64,000 bases of DNA from Marisa cornuarietis (taxonomy: Eukaryota > Mollusca > Gastropoda > Architaenioglossa > Ampullariidae). A program made the position numbers and the translations under genes. The DNA lies in contig SMMW01000576.1 in assembly GCA_004794655.1 (NCBI GenBank), positions 2,183,501-2,247,500 of the forward strand. The letters run 5' to 3'. The notes beneath the pieces are model-generated. The model saw only the letters and a program-made list of their open reading frames with translations, searched no databases and was not told the origin of the DNA. Positions within the stretch are counted from its first letter, which is position 1; each line of letters begins with the position of its first letter. This document shows positions 13,229 to 27,117 of this stretch, piece by piece.

Positions 13229-15080
13229 CTCCTACTTCTGGCTACCTGTAGTGACATTCTGCACAACAGTTCTTCTAACGGTTCGCGACCTGACAAAACC
13301 AGGTGTACGTCTTGAGGGCTTAACACGAACCTGTAGGTGTTCTACGACTGGCTTCGTCTCCTCGCGCACCTCCTCCATAATGGCCTGATACTTTGCTTCC
13401 ACTTCCTGTCCCACGGCCTGCGCCGCTGCCTTGAAGGCCTCGCTGCTGGCGTAGCTGAAGACTGTCAGTTGGGTGCTGATGTACTGCTGCAAAATCAAAA
13501 CAAAGGGTGGTTGGTGCGAGCGTTGGTGCCCTTTTAAAAATAATTCTCATATGTGTTTGCTAAAACTCCGCCATTGTCGGTCCCAAGCCCGGATGAGAAA
13601 TGAGGAGGGTTGGGCATAGGGCTAGCAACCCTACCCCATAAAAACCCTTATGCTACGGAAACGACACTTAGAGAAGTAACTTCATCTGGTAGAAGGAGTG
13701 AAGCAGACCAGGAAACTGTCCCTATGACGGCAAGGGATCAAAGCCAAAAGGAAGTCTCTGGCCCGACAGCGGAACTCCTGAAAATCAAAACATCATATGT
13801 GAGTTGGTTGCCTGGAATGTACGGACTTTATTCCAGACAGGAAGGCTATCACAAACAATTAAGGAAATGAACAGCTACAACCTCACAATGCTCGAAGTAG
13901 CAGAGGCCAGATGGACAGGTACGGGAAAACAGGTACTCAACTCTGGGGAAACCATTATCTGGTCTGGCAGGCAAGACGATCACCACCATGAAGCTAGAAG
14001 TGTTTCAAACCAAGTGTCTGCGGCGCATACAAAAGATCTTCTAGCCCAACCCCATCTCAAATGAAGAACTGCGCGAGAGGGTGGGGATGTGCACCTTGGC
14101 AGAAGCGATCCAACTGCGGCGCTGGCGATGGTTAGGTCACGTGTGCCGCATGCCTCCAGACTCAATCCCCAGAACAGCCCTGCGATGGACACCACAGGGA
14201 AAGAGGAATAGTGGGAGGTCCAAAGACACGTGGAGGCGATCCATCGAAAAAGACCTCAAGAACAGAGGCCTATCACTCGAAACAGCCCCCAGAACAGCAG
14301 CAGACAGAACCAGATGGAAGTCTCTTGCTGTCGCCTCACTTGCCAGACGGCACAATGAGGACTGATGATGTGTTTGCTAAAGGACTAACATGTGGTCATC
14401 GCATGGACATTAAGATGTGAAGACTTAGTCTACCCGGTCCAAAAAAAGGGCTAAATAACGTGGTCTGAGTGTATTTTGTTACTGACGACGTTTAGTTGGT
14501 GCAGTTTTCCATCCAATCCCTGCAAAGGATTGTCAGACTCTCAGTTAAAATTACTGAGCGTGTCAGTTCACATCCCCCACCCACTCCGATTAAAAGATAT
14601 AGGAAGTCTTGTCGAAGAGTACCAGGTGCGTTTGTTAATATGGTAACCATCATCCTTGATTCCATATTTTGATGCATCGTAACTGTTTTATAACAAGTAA
14701 TGACGACCAGTCAGCTTTCTGGTCCTTACAACGGAGAGGTAAGCACGGCGCAGAGTCTCGAGTGGTTTACCTGCAGATCGACGAGCATGCTGGGACGCCA
14801 GTTGACGCGCGTGTGCAGTACGTGAGAAGAGTTGAGGCGCACGGTGACGAGAGTCTCGCTGACGCGCTGACCGCCAGACAGGCGCGTGACCTCCGTCTGC
14901 AGCATGTTGCCGTTGATAAGGTAGCCGGAGACCTTCACCGCTTGCTGTGGAGCATCTGAAATGGGAGGCCAGCATCAGCATTAGGTACATAAAGGGAGGG
15001 GACTGTACAGGATCTCAACATCATCACAATAAACTGAGGCATGCCTCATGATTATCCACTGTTTGCATATTAAGGTTCGA

Positions 15081-15113
<33 letters not shown>

Positions 15114-16638
15114 GACAGAGTTTAGATTTTAATGGTCTAAAGATGGAGAACTAGCCTTTGTCGTAATGGAACGTCAGGTCCATAGTCTTGCTTTCGGGGT
15201 TAATGACGACACTAGTAACCTGCCCCTGGAGCCCGTCCTCTCTGGTCCTCAAACTCAAGTTGTAGTTGCCGCTTTCGATGAGATTTCCCTCCAGAGCCAC
15301 GTTCTTGAAGGGGGATTTGAGCTAGCATCAGAAAAGAACGTTCATTGACGAGTGAGCTAAGCCAGCAACACACAACCAAACGTTCACTGTAAGGAGATTT
15401 AATAATAAAAAAACGAATGGTAAGTGTAGATAAAAATACAATCAAATCGTTTTAAAAATATAGAAGCTTAACGGCTCTGGCGCGGAAGGACGTTGGGAAT
15501 TTATTTTTTTCTTGTTTTAACACATTGACAACATATCAGCATTCTATATCGAGCAATTTTATGTTCACAGAGTAATTCATTTTGCAATGGAAAAACGAGC
15601 GCTAAGGCATTCATCAAGTTTATTGTTTTAAATATCAACATTAGTTGTATAGTTGTGATATATATATATATATATATATCTTACCTCCAGTACCATGTTT
15701 TTCCTTAATTTATCTATCTGGCCTCTTAGTTCTAAGTTCTTCTTCTGCCTGTCTGCTGTCACGTATAAAACCTTGGTCGCCATGGAGCCGAGGTGATCCG
15801 TGTAGCCGACGTGGGACGTCATGTGAATGTCGACGTTGGTCATTGGATGAATGAGGCCTAAGGACAGACTGTAATTGGTGGTGGCATCACGGCCGAAGGA
15901 GACATCATCGAAGCGTGTGGTGAGGACGAGGAGCTGTCTGGGGTCGTTGGAGTACGAGAACTCTGTGCGGGTGTCCACGAGGGTGTTACCCGAGTTGACT
16001 GTTGTCTCTGTCGTCAGGGAATATTCCTAGCGTTAAGAGGAAAAAGGTTACAGCAACAGCATCTACATAGGAGCACAATGCAGCGTGGTTATTTCGCATG
16101 CAACAAATCGCAAATGCTGCAATAATCAATGTACTGACGAGCCTCCAAAACAGAAATTTTTGTGTCGAGAATTCATCTTTCATTTTTTTTTTAACCAAGG
16201 AAAACAGCGTGCGTAAAAATAACTGATAAAAAAGAAATGTACATATGTATGCATGAATGCATGTGTGCATGGATATTTATACGTATTGTGGATGGAATTG
16301 ATGGATGATTGTATTTTATGTATGTATTTCTGTAAGCATATATATAGATATATGAATGCATTACGGTATGAATTTATGCATTTATATATGTATGCATTTA
16401 AGATACAGGATAGTAATGATAAAAAAATTTTGGAAGAGTATTTTCCCATGTGAAGGCGAGTTAAATGCGCTGTACTCGAAAGTATACATGTATATGCGTG
16501 CATCGTCTGGATTAATATATTTAATCAAATGGATTTAGGCACTGAGTCGTACGGATTTCTGTATTTAATCGTATGGATATGTATCGCATGTATGAATTAT
16601 GACACATGGGTGCATTTGTGTATGCATAGCTAGTATGG

Positions 16639-16669
<31 letters not shown>

Positions 16670-19600
16670 GAGAGATTATGATATACGAATATATTTATGT
16701 ATTTCTAGACATTATGGATGTAATTTACGTGTGCATGTTTTTATGTATATGTACTTGTGTATCTGTGCTTGCTTCTATCTATGTAGCCAGGAGAGACCCA
16801 CTCACTCACTCACTTGCCCATCCACGCGCCGTGAAGCATCACTCACCTTGTCGATGAACGGCAGCTCCAAGCCCATCTGAACCTTTCTTGTTTCGCCGCG
16901 CACGTCGTAAGCTCCGTTCATGCCCACCTTCATGTTTTTATCACGGTCAGCGTCCCACAGGATGGCCGTGCGCGTGTTCTTCACGCGCCCCGTGTCGCTG
17001 TAGGCGCCCTCTACCTGCACACTGCGCATGGGCACGGCCACTTTCACCAAAGCGTCGTAGGACCACGTGTAACGCGAGCTGCGGTCGTTGTAGCGGAGGT
17101 CGTAGGCCAAAGTTCCGTCGGCCTCACGATCCCAGGTGACAGTCATGTAGGTTTGGAACTCCTTCTCGGCCTTTTTCAGCACGTACTCCACGCCCATGGT
17201 TCTGGCAGGATGGATGGCTACCAGTTTCAGCTCTTTGTCAGTTCCCAACTCGTCCGTCTGATCTTTATACTTTCCGGAGAGGTGAATATTCATCTCCGGC
17301 GAAGTTTTATCCCAGTTAAGCTTCAGATCCCCTTCCATGTCGTTTAACTTGTATCTGCCTCCTACGAGGAACTCCATGGGTCGAGGCTCTCGGACCTCAA
17401 GTCTTCCCTCACGTCGGTCGCCGACGAGGTACTCGAAGTCAGCGTCGAAGTACCTCCTGTTGTCGTACGTAGCCACGGTTGTGTCCTTGATCCGAGAATC
17501 ATCGTGAGCGTGGGTTAATGAAAAGCCGACCTGCGGCAAACTGTCGAAGGGCGTCGTCATGGAAACGCTTCCCTCATAGGTGTTATCGCTCGGCTCATCT
17601 CCCATCGAGAACGATCCTTGCAGACGTACGGCCTTCAGCAGCTCCCAGCCGACCTCCACCTGTGACTGATACTCGCCGCGGACTTTAGAGTTCTTGACGG
17701 CCAGCTTGAGGTTCTCGGCGCCCGAGACGCCACTCGTAAGGCTCCACGTGCCCTCGAAGGAGGACTCCGAATTAAAAGTCCAGCTGGCCTCGCTGGTGAC
17801 TGTTCCAACCGCCAGAGCTTTCAACGTGGACATGGTAGTAAATGCCTTGTGGTCGCCATCGTGTGTTACGGTCAGCTCCGTGTTCTCCCAATCCTGGAAC
17901 GGCGTCTGGGCCTTGACGTTGATCATCACCGGCCAATTGTCAGCCTTAACCAGGTAGCTGGCAGTCAGTGGCTTTTTCTGGCTTATTAGCGTTAGGGTAG
18001 CCTCTCCGTCGAAGCTCTTGGTTTGCTCGTCTAACAATCCCTTGGCCTCGAAAGTGCTGAAGTCCTTAAAAGGTCCTTTAACGGTCATGGTTAGTTTCGA
18101 GTCTCCTTGGAAAAGAACCTCACCAGTGATGGTGTTTCCCTTGCCAAGACTGAGAACCGTCTGAGCCGACAGACCGCTCTTGCGCCTGGTGTGTTCATAA
18201 GTCAGTTTATTTTCCTCGTAATCTTCAATCGGAAGTTTCAAAATGGCGGTTATGTTAACTCGCTTCCAGTCCCTTCTCTGGAAGTCGAGGCTGCCCTCCG
18301 CTTCTTGTCCGTCCATATATCTTAACGTTCCCTGTGTAACGAATTGATCGGCGTCTCCCCTATGCTCAAAAGATGCCCCCAAGTTCTTGAATTTCTCAAA
18401 GGTTGTTCTTAAGGATACCTCTCCAATCTTCTTTCCGACGTCCTTATAATGAGCGTCTACTTGAACCTTGGAGCCCATGTATTTACCGGTGGAGAGAAGG
18501 TTCAAATCGTTCAGAGGTCCTTCTCTTGTAAACGTCAGACCGATGTCTCGGCCTTCACCTTGGATACGGTATTCGAACTCCCCGCCGACATCCCATGAGT
18601 TTTCGAGAATTTTATACTTCATCAAGGTCTCAACCTTATCCATTCCATACACACAGGACAGCTTTGTCTCGATCTTCTTACCACCTGAAAATCCCAAATC
18701 GATTACGAAGTCTTTGGTGTGAGGAGTTTTCAGATCCACACCAAAAGCGAGTTTGTCGTTAGAGTAAGTGCTCTTAATGCCAGCTTCATAGGGTTTTGCA
18801 CTTTCTCCGTACTGGACCGTCCATCTTCCTTCGTAGTCATCCTCGCTCAGACGGTGAAGGAAGGTGGCCTTCAGGTAATCAATATCTGGATCAGGTGTAG
18901 CCAGCATAAACAGACCCTTGTTGCCGTCTTTGTTGGAGTATGCAATCTCGGACTCCAATCTGTCTCCGTTCATGCGAAAACCAGCTTTTGTGCGGAAGTC
19001 TTCCCAGGTGTACCCCCGGTGGCTCAATATAAACTGCATGGGTTCCTGTCCCTGGCCTGTGCTGTCAAAGCTTATTGTCCCGTCTATCTCATTCTCCCAG
19101 CTGAGGTCCGCTTTGCCATTCATCTTTCTTAGAGAGGGCACTGTTGCGTCTATGCTTGTTGACAAAGAGTTGCCATCCCTGCGATGGCCGAAACTGGTTG
19201 CAAACTCCTCGAAGTTGGTGTTCGGGCCGATCACTCTCACCTTGCCAGTGACGTCAGAGTCAGTGTATTTGAATCCTACCTCGGTGACAAGGGAGGGAAG
19301 CTCCGGAAGTGGTGTGGTAAGGTTAAATGCCACATCCACGTTCTTGGGAAAATCCAAAACGTAAGCCGTGTCAAGCTTATATACCTGTTTGGGATGATAG
19401 TCCAGCTCCACCGTGGAATGGCGCCGGCCGTCATCTACAAAGGTGTGACAGTTGACCTCGATGTACCTGACCTCATTGAAAGGCGTGTCCACCCGGAGTT
19501 TGCTGCTGATGACGTCACCGCTGCTCAGGACAATTTCTGTGGTGATGGTGTCAAAGTGCGGTAGGACCTTCAGGTTGTATCGGCCCGTGAACTGTCGCTC

Positions 19601-22600
19601 TATCTCTCCCATGTGAGTGTAGTCCACTTCAATCTTCTTGGCTTCTTCGAACGGAGAGTCAACTGACAACCACATGGTGCTGAAGTTCTCCAGGTCCATC
19701 CTCGTCCTGAAGCTGACAGTCTTGCGCTTGTTGTAGGTGGCGCTTCCATCCGTGACCCACAGAGACCCTTGTTTGTCGTGGTTTGCACGGACAGCCACCA
19801 GGTGGCTGTCATCGTCGTCAAGCGTTAGGGCAAAATTAAGCTGTGAATTGAAGGTGTCTTCTTTCTCCTTGCGCACTTCGCCTTTGACATCCAGGACCTT
19901 GTCTCCGTTGATCTGCGCATGCGCGGTGGCCGACATCGGAAACTTTCCATATTTGACGTTCATGTAGGTCTGGACCTGAACCTGAGGATTAGTCATGGAC
20001 AGACTACTCCTTCGTGTGAAGGCAGTCTTAGACCACTCGTTTTCGTCCGAGAAGGAGTACTGGTCTTTGTTTAGCAGCAGCGACGCGGATATTTTCATCA
20101 TTTCCTTACCCTCTTCTCGACGGAAGTGAAGCTCAGTCACGTGATCTGTCTCATTCTCTCCCCACGGACCACTGAGTGCTACATCGCATTCCGCCCTACA
20201 CAGGACATCAAGCAGCGGTGGTTTTTTTAAAACAAGTTCAATCTCATGCACATTTCTAAGCACAAAAAACGAAATATCTAACAAAAAGCAAACGTAAATA
20301 TTACAGAGACAGCAAGACCGTGTAAACTGTCCTAAACTCCCCTCCTCCCCACAAAAAGAAAAATCCTACCGGCATGGGAGTAAAGGGAAACAATCGTCGT
20401 CATTGTCAAAATTTTGAGCCACACAGTGCAAGTCGATACGTAACTGCTATTCTTACATAAAGTAAAGAAACGATTAGTTTAAAAAGTAGAGGAAAGATTA
20501 AAGCTAAATTAAAAAAGTAAAAAACGTCACAAATGACAGATTAAGAAGGAAAAAAAGAATCTTCATAAAGTATAAAAATATTTAAAGTATCTTTTAATCT
20601 TGTTATGCTTTATGACGATTCTTGACGAAATATTCATGACGAAAAAATTGAAAGACCATAAAAAGAAAGAATTTAGAAAAGTACTAATAATAAGACTATT
20701 TATCCTAGAGGGCAAGTAGATGCAGCTCTATACTGAAGCACTTCAACAAAACAACAATACTACAACACGGTGACCGGTCACTTAATCCACAGACATTTAA
20801 TCCCTGACACTTAATCCCCTAGACTTTTAATCCCTAGGCACTTCTGACAATCCTCAAAATGCCCTCAAATCGCGACACAACACTCAAACTGGCTCCAAAC
20901 TAAAGAGAAATGACCTTTTAATAAAACAAATTTTTTGATCGGTTGCGGAGTAAAGCCACGAAACTGGCCCTGAGGAGTCAGAGGGTTAATGCCTCTACCG
21001 AGTCCTGAGTTAGTAAGAATATTTTTATTCTTTGTTGAGCGGCAATTTTGTGAATTTGAAATATTATAACCGTAAGAGAAATGTGTCGCGTGGTAACTCT
21101 ATTGGGAGGTAAAAATCGCCCAATTAGGGTCTAGGGTGGTTTGCTGACAACCATTAGCTTACCTGTCGTATTGATTAAAAACAATTACCTCACGAACACT
21201 TAAGAACAATTTTCATATCATATTGTTGAAGAACATTGAATTTGATAGCTCACATGAACTTTAACTAATGTTATAGATGTTGAAATGACGTTGAAGTTAA
21301 ATATTCTTTTAATTGTCAAACTTATTGTGATGTTTATATGAAAATAATTATTTGAATTTTAATTAAATTTTTCACTGACTTCATAATTTTTATAGTTGAC
21401 ATTACATTTTTAGGATTAACTGTCTAGGGATTAAGTGCTTAGGGATTAAAAGTCTAGGGAATTAAGTGTCTGGGGATCGTGTCTGGGATTCCTACAACAC
21501 ATTCATATCCATTCCGCCAAACAGACTTTCATACAATCATGGTTCAGGCTTACATATAATCAACATTCATTCACAGACAGTAGCGTTCAGAAGTCGCATG
21601 GACCAAACAACGGACAGCCTCAGTCTGCATGGAGGTACACAGAATCGGCAGCCCGATGGAAGTTGATGAAACTCTCTAAACAGGACATGCCTGTTATCGC
21701 GTAGAATTGCAGACACTTTCAGGAGTGTCGACCTGTTAAACAAAGTCTGAAGATCACTCTGGGCTGTCCCAATAACTTAGAAGCAGGTGTACTGCTGCAC
21801 TGCCCTTCACTAACAAACTGTTTTAAAAACAGATAAACAAGGACATCAAACTCTCTATGGAAACTATATATATTGAAAATGAATTAGTCTTACGTTTTAG
21901 TAACAGCGTTGAACAGGCCACCCACACCAAGTTTGACGGTCTGTGACGGTGACACTGTTGTGGAAAGGGTGGTGTTCAGCTCGTGTAGTGAGTTCTTGTG
22001 TTTCCATGTCAATGTCACAGGCCACTCTCTCTGTGGAACTCGAATTGTCACGGAGCCATCTGTGGAAATCTTTGGAAACAAACTGAGTATCAAGTAACGA
22101 TAAGTTTGTAAAGTATTTGCACTACAAAACAGCACGTGAGCGTGACGGACGTGACTGCACGAGAACAGTAATATTTAAACAAGCACTCATTTCACACCCC
22201 AGGAAGCAAGATGAGAGAAGAAACAATCCAATGTCCATAAGAACGATAAAAAGGGAGAAAATCACACCAAGGACATAGAAACATAGACGAGGAGTTATGA
22301 GCACGCAGGAGATAGGTAAGGAATGGTTGTCTGAGGGATAATATAACAAAATATAAAAATAATATAGAAAATAATGCAACAGATACAAAAACAAAGAAAC
22401 GACAGAAAAGATTAACAAGACAATATAAATGACATAGTAACATTCTTACCTGTACATGAACTTTCGTGAAGGATGCCTCCATGTTAATGAAATACTGGTC
22501 TCCATTGGCGTCCATCCGTGTTTGAGTCAGGTACCGGATTCCATTGTCATAATGGTTGAAGGAAAGCTTGTAGGTGTTCACTTGCGGGATGCTGGAGGCT

Positions 22601-25600
22601 AACGAGGCAGATCCTTCAAATTTTCGCTGCACAAGATCCCCTTTGCTGGCGCCAGAGAGCTTGACTTCCAGGAAGTGCTGGTTAAAATCTCCTCTCAAGG
22701 ACTCCACTAGCTTCCCGGCTTCATCGAAGTTGTGCAAAGCCTCGAGCGCGAGAATCTTGACCGGATTGAATGGAGTTTTGAGCCAAGTGGTCAGCCCAAA
22801 GCTGTTTTTGGTGATAGGTAGCGGGAGATCAAACTTAACCGAGAACTGGTCGTTGTCGCTGCCCGGTACAACCTCGGCGATGCACGCGATCCTCCGCGTG
22901 CTGTTCTCGAACTGTAGCTGCGCTTTAAAGTGCTGGTAGCCCTCCAGCGGTGTGAACATCTCCACCATACCGCCGATGTTCACCTCACCTGGCTGCAGAG
23001 TGTCAGCTATCTCCACCGCCACTCCGACCTTCTGCGTAGGGTCCGCGTCAGCATCCCACTGCACCTCTGCCATTGTCCTTTTCACTGCCTTGACTCTGTC
23101 GCTGCCGCCTTCCAGCTTTCCCGTGATCCTCCGGCCTGGGTACGTAACGTCCACGGTCCACTTGCCGTACCGTCCTCGCTGGATGTCCGACGTGTATTCC
23201 ACGCTGTAATTTCGTTTTTCCCACACCACCGACCCTCTGCCGCGCATTCCGCGAAGAGCGTAGTTACCCGCGAGGTCCAGCTTCCCAGTTCCGAGGTTGT
23301 GCAGGTTGATATCGCTGACCATCTCGATGGAACTGTCGGTTGGGCGTTTGAAAGAGACCACCAGTGAGTTCTTTTCACCCTTCTGAAGCTGTGCGAGTCC
23401 TGAGAGAACGTAGTGCTTGGAAGCCTGCAACGAAAATAGACTTCTTTGTCCCACTTTCTCAGCGACCCTTACTAGGAGTCATCCACAGCTTCCCAGATTT
23501 TCGCTGCATTAAGATTTTGTGGAAAAAGGGAAGAAAGCTGATACTGCAAGCACTTAAAAGCCAAAGTCAGGAAAGTTTTGACCTGATTAAACGCTCAAAG
23601 AAAACAAAATTAAATAAAGACTTTCCAGTTTTCAAACCGAATGATGATAAGATAAGCGATAATGGCTTGACCTACACACTACACTGACTACAGACCCCAA
23701 GGGGCAACCGGTGGGAGGAAAGTCACGTAACGTCGATGTCATGTTCTCTCCTATATTTCACTCAGAAATATAAAACAATTAAAAAATACATGTGCTCTTG
23801 ATAATGGCAGTGACAAAACATGACGAACACGCTGCAGGTCTTCCTAAATTATTCAAACAAAACCAGCCAGCCAGTCATCCTTCCATCCATTCAATCAAAA
23901 GAAGGACACGAAGAAAAGCAACAAGAAAATGAATGATGGAGGAGGTGACAAAGAAAGAAGGGAAGAAAAAAATTAGAAATAATGAAGAATGGAAGAAATA
24001 AAGAATGAATGTGAAAGAAAAAAAAGATAAAAAAATGAAAGAATAAAAAAAACGGGAGAAAGAAAGTAAAAGGAAGTATTTAGCAGAAAGTTTCTCTGAA
24101 ATACTGACCTCGTCCTTGAGGCTGAGATCGGCGTTCAGTTTGACATCACGGCCCGGGTAGCTGAGGTCGACGGTGACGTTCCGCTGTTTCTGTGTCTGGG
24201 TGAGTCGCGAGTGGTAGTTGACGCTGTGGCCCTTACCGTAACGCACCGTGAGGTACTGCTCAGCCGTCTGCTTGTTGTGCTCGTGTTTACCGTTCAGGTG
24301 GTAATCGATGTCCTGCGGCATAACAGGTGAGCTTCAGTGACGACAGGGACCGAAGTCAAACCTTCCGACCGACATCCTTTTTGTTCTAAGGTTACTTTTT
24401 TCTCACTGTTTTGAGAACGATGTTGTGCAAATTTCGAACAAAAAGGTAAGGTAATGGTAGTCCTGTGATCTGTCGGTCATTGGCGAGGGGTGTGTGTGAG
24501 GTGTTAGAGGCCGCATTTATGTCCTGGTTAGGCTTGTTTCAGCTAGCCACTGTTTCTTCCCAAACCCTCTACAGGGTCAAGCACCCATTCAATGCTAGGT
24601 CAACTATTCACAGTTAATTGCCATTAATCTGATGAACGCTTTCTGATAGATTTTGCATAAAAATACTTTTTCGTCCAAAGGAAAAATCCTTATCTAAAAC
24701 GCTAAAAATAAATCGTATTATATGAATGTTAAAAGCACTCTCCTCTATTTTGTCTCCTACTTTCCTGATGTACCGACAGAGTTTGACATCAAATTTACAA
24801 GCTAACCAGTACAAGCTGCTTTCATTCACTCCTCCTGTTCTCATCAACACCCGTCTTTACCTTCTCCGGGTAACTGGCCTGCATAGAAAAGGCGACCTGC
24901 GCTTCCGAGTCCTTGATTTTATGGTTGACGCTGGCGGTGATGGCCATCTCTTTTGTCTGGTCCTTGAGAAGCTTAACGTTCTTTCCGTGACGTAGTTTGA
25001 CGTCCACCTTGGAGAGGCTGCCCTTGTAGCTGCCCTCGCCGGTCACCAGCAAACTAGCTTCTGGGAACGACTTGGAGTCCATGTTCCTGCGCAACGAGAG
25101 TTTTTACAAGTATACGGTTTAGGTACTCGGCTACCCGCTCCCCACCCCACCAATCCTTTACCGCTACATTAAAGAACAGAGGACTTACATTTACGAGTTC
25201 ACGATTGCTTTTTGAGTGCAGAATTAGATTTTAAGTACATTTTATGTTACAGCTGAAGCGGACGTACACATTTAATAGTTTCGACCTTAACACGATTTCA
25301 GCTACAAACAAGTACTACTACAACAACAACAATAATAATAACAACAACAACAATTTCTTATATAATACATTTTCTGAACCTCACAAGAAACAAATACAGC
25401 AAATATATTTCAGGAACTACCAAAGCGTTTAGCGGCACTAAATGCTAGGATGGTGTCGTACTCTGAACGCTAAATGCAACTGTTTTATCAGGACGTGGAC
25501 TGAAGAGTACTCACATGGTGAAGCTGTACTTCTGAAGCGACGCCGTGCTGCGGTCGTGGACCTTCAGACCCAGCTTCAGCTGGTCACGTGGCATGACGGA

Positions 25601-26451
25601 GAGGGCGTGCACAGTGTAGTCCACTTGCGTGCGTGCAGTGACGAGGGCGCCCTTCTTCCTGGTCGGGCCGATGTCGGTGGAGATGTGGCTGGAGCTTTTC
25701 ACCGTGATGAACTGTGACATCATCTTGAAGTCGACTTTGTAGCGAATTTTCCCTTTGCGATCCCGCATGCTGATGGAGACTGTAACATGATTCAGCGAAA
25801 GTACAGAGCTCATCAGCATGTCTCAGAGAAAAGAATGTCAGCAGAGAAAGACTTTGTCACTCAATATCTTCGTGTTCTGCCGTTTGTATCAGCACTACGC
25901 ATTAACTTCCAGATCTCGTCTGTATTTATTTACTTATTTATAATTATTTTTTTTGTAGACTCTTTCTTGCCTGTGTCACTGAAATTCTCACCCTTACTTT
26001 TCATGCTGAAAACGCTACTCTTTGTCTGACGAATCTTGTTATTATTTCCAGTTACTGTAAGTGTAACATTTTCAAAAGTTTCTGAAATTCTATGGGATGA
26101 GACATGTCCTATGGGGAGAGTTCATTCTGCTCTGGTCTTTTGCTGTTTCGTCTGCGCGACTTCTGAACGCCGCTGTGTGAATGAATTTGATAACATGCGG
26201 GTAACTGTAATTGGATGGGTGTGTGTCTACTGTGGTGGGTATGACTATGTGATGGTGTTGATTGTTGATGTTTTTGTGCTTTGTGGTTCTAACCCTTTCT
26301 TCCTTATAGAGCGGCAACTAATTTCTCTATTGAATAAGTAAGTTCCCATCTTATTTTATATTTCCCCGGCATAATAGTGGCTTTGTCGTAAAGTAGTGAA
26401 ACCTTCTCCTACTTTATACTGACACATTCCCTTTTGATATTTTTGTCCCTC

Positions 26452-26496
<45 letters not shown>

Positions 26497-27005
26497 TACC
26501 TTATAAAATGTTATATCTCTCACGCATACCCTTTAATATTTTGCAATATTTTGTTCTCAATTTCTCAAGATTCTAAAGCTATACAATATTTATTTGTTTA
26601 TTTAGTTCATTGTCAACAAGAGCTATTTGCTTACAGTCTGTAGTGATGGGTTTTCTGAGAACATCTTTGATCTCCAGCTCCAAGCCCGCCTTGAGGTGCT
26701 TGTTCTGCTTGTAGTCCACGTTTGCCGTAAAGAACAGTAGCGTGCCTTCAGGTGATGTGACAGTCAAGGTCGGAGACAGCTTGGCACTCGACTCGTTCTT
26801 CTTTTCGCGCAGCTCCTTGATGAGCTGCAGCACCGCGCTATACTTCTGTTCACCCGTGAGAGTGACCTCCCCTAACGCTTTCATCATCTCCTTGGTTTCC
26901 TCCAGCGCCACTATGGAGGCAATGTTTGGCATTTCTGAATGATTCATATACTTTTATGCCGTAATAGAAAATGTGTGTGAAGAAGAAGAAGAAGAAGAAG
27001 AAGAA

Positions 27006-27045
<40 letters not shown>

Positions 27046-27064
27046 GGAAGAATGGTGAAAATAG

Positions 27065-27117
<53 letters not shown>

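Noticed and set aside
16888..19967. Many plus-strand frames of 60-150 codons opposite exon 26
   Set aside because: Antisense shadows of the 1,117-codon minus-strand exon.
24378..24452. 11-bp inverted repeat CCTTTTTGTTC/GAACAAAAAGG
   Set aside because: Short arms and a long loop; expected by chance in AT-rich introns.
26911..26950. Exon 20 starting at the AG near 26938, adding EMPNIASIV
   Set aside because: Joining with the phase-1 T of exon 19 produces an immediate TAA. The CATAG acceptor at 26911 restores frame.
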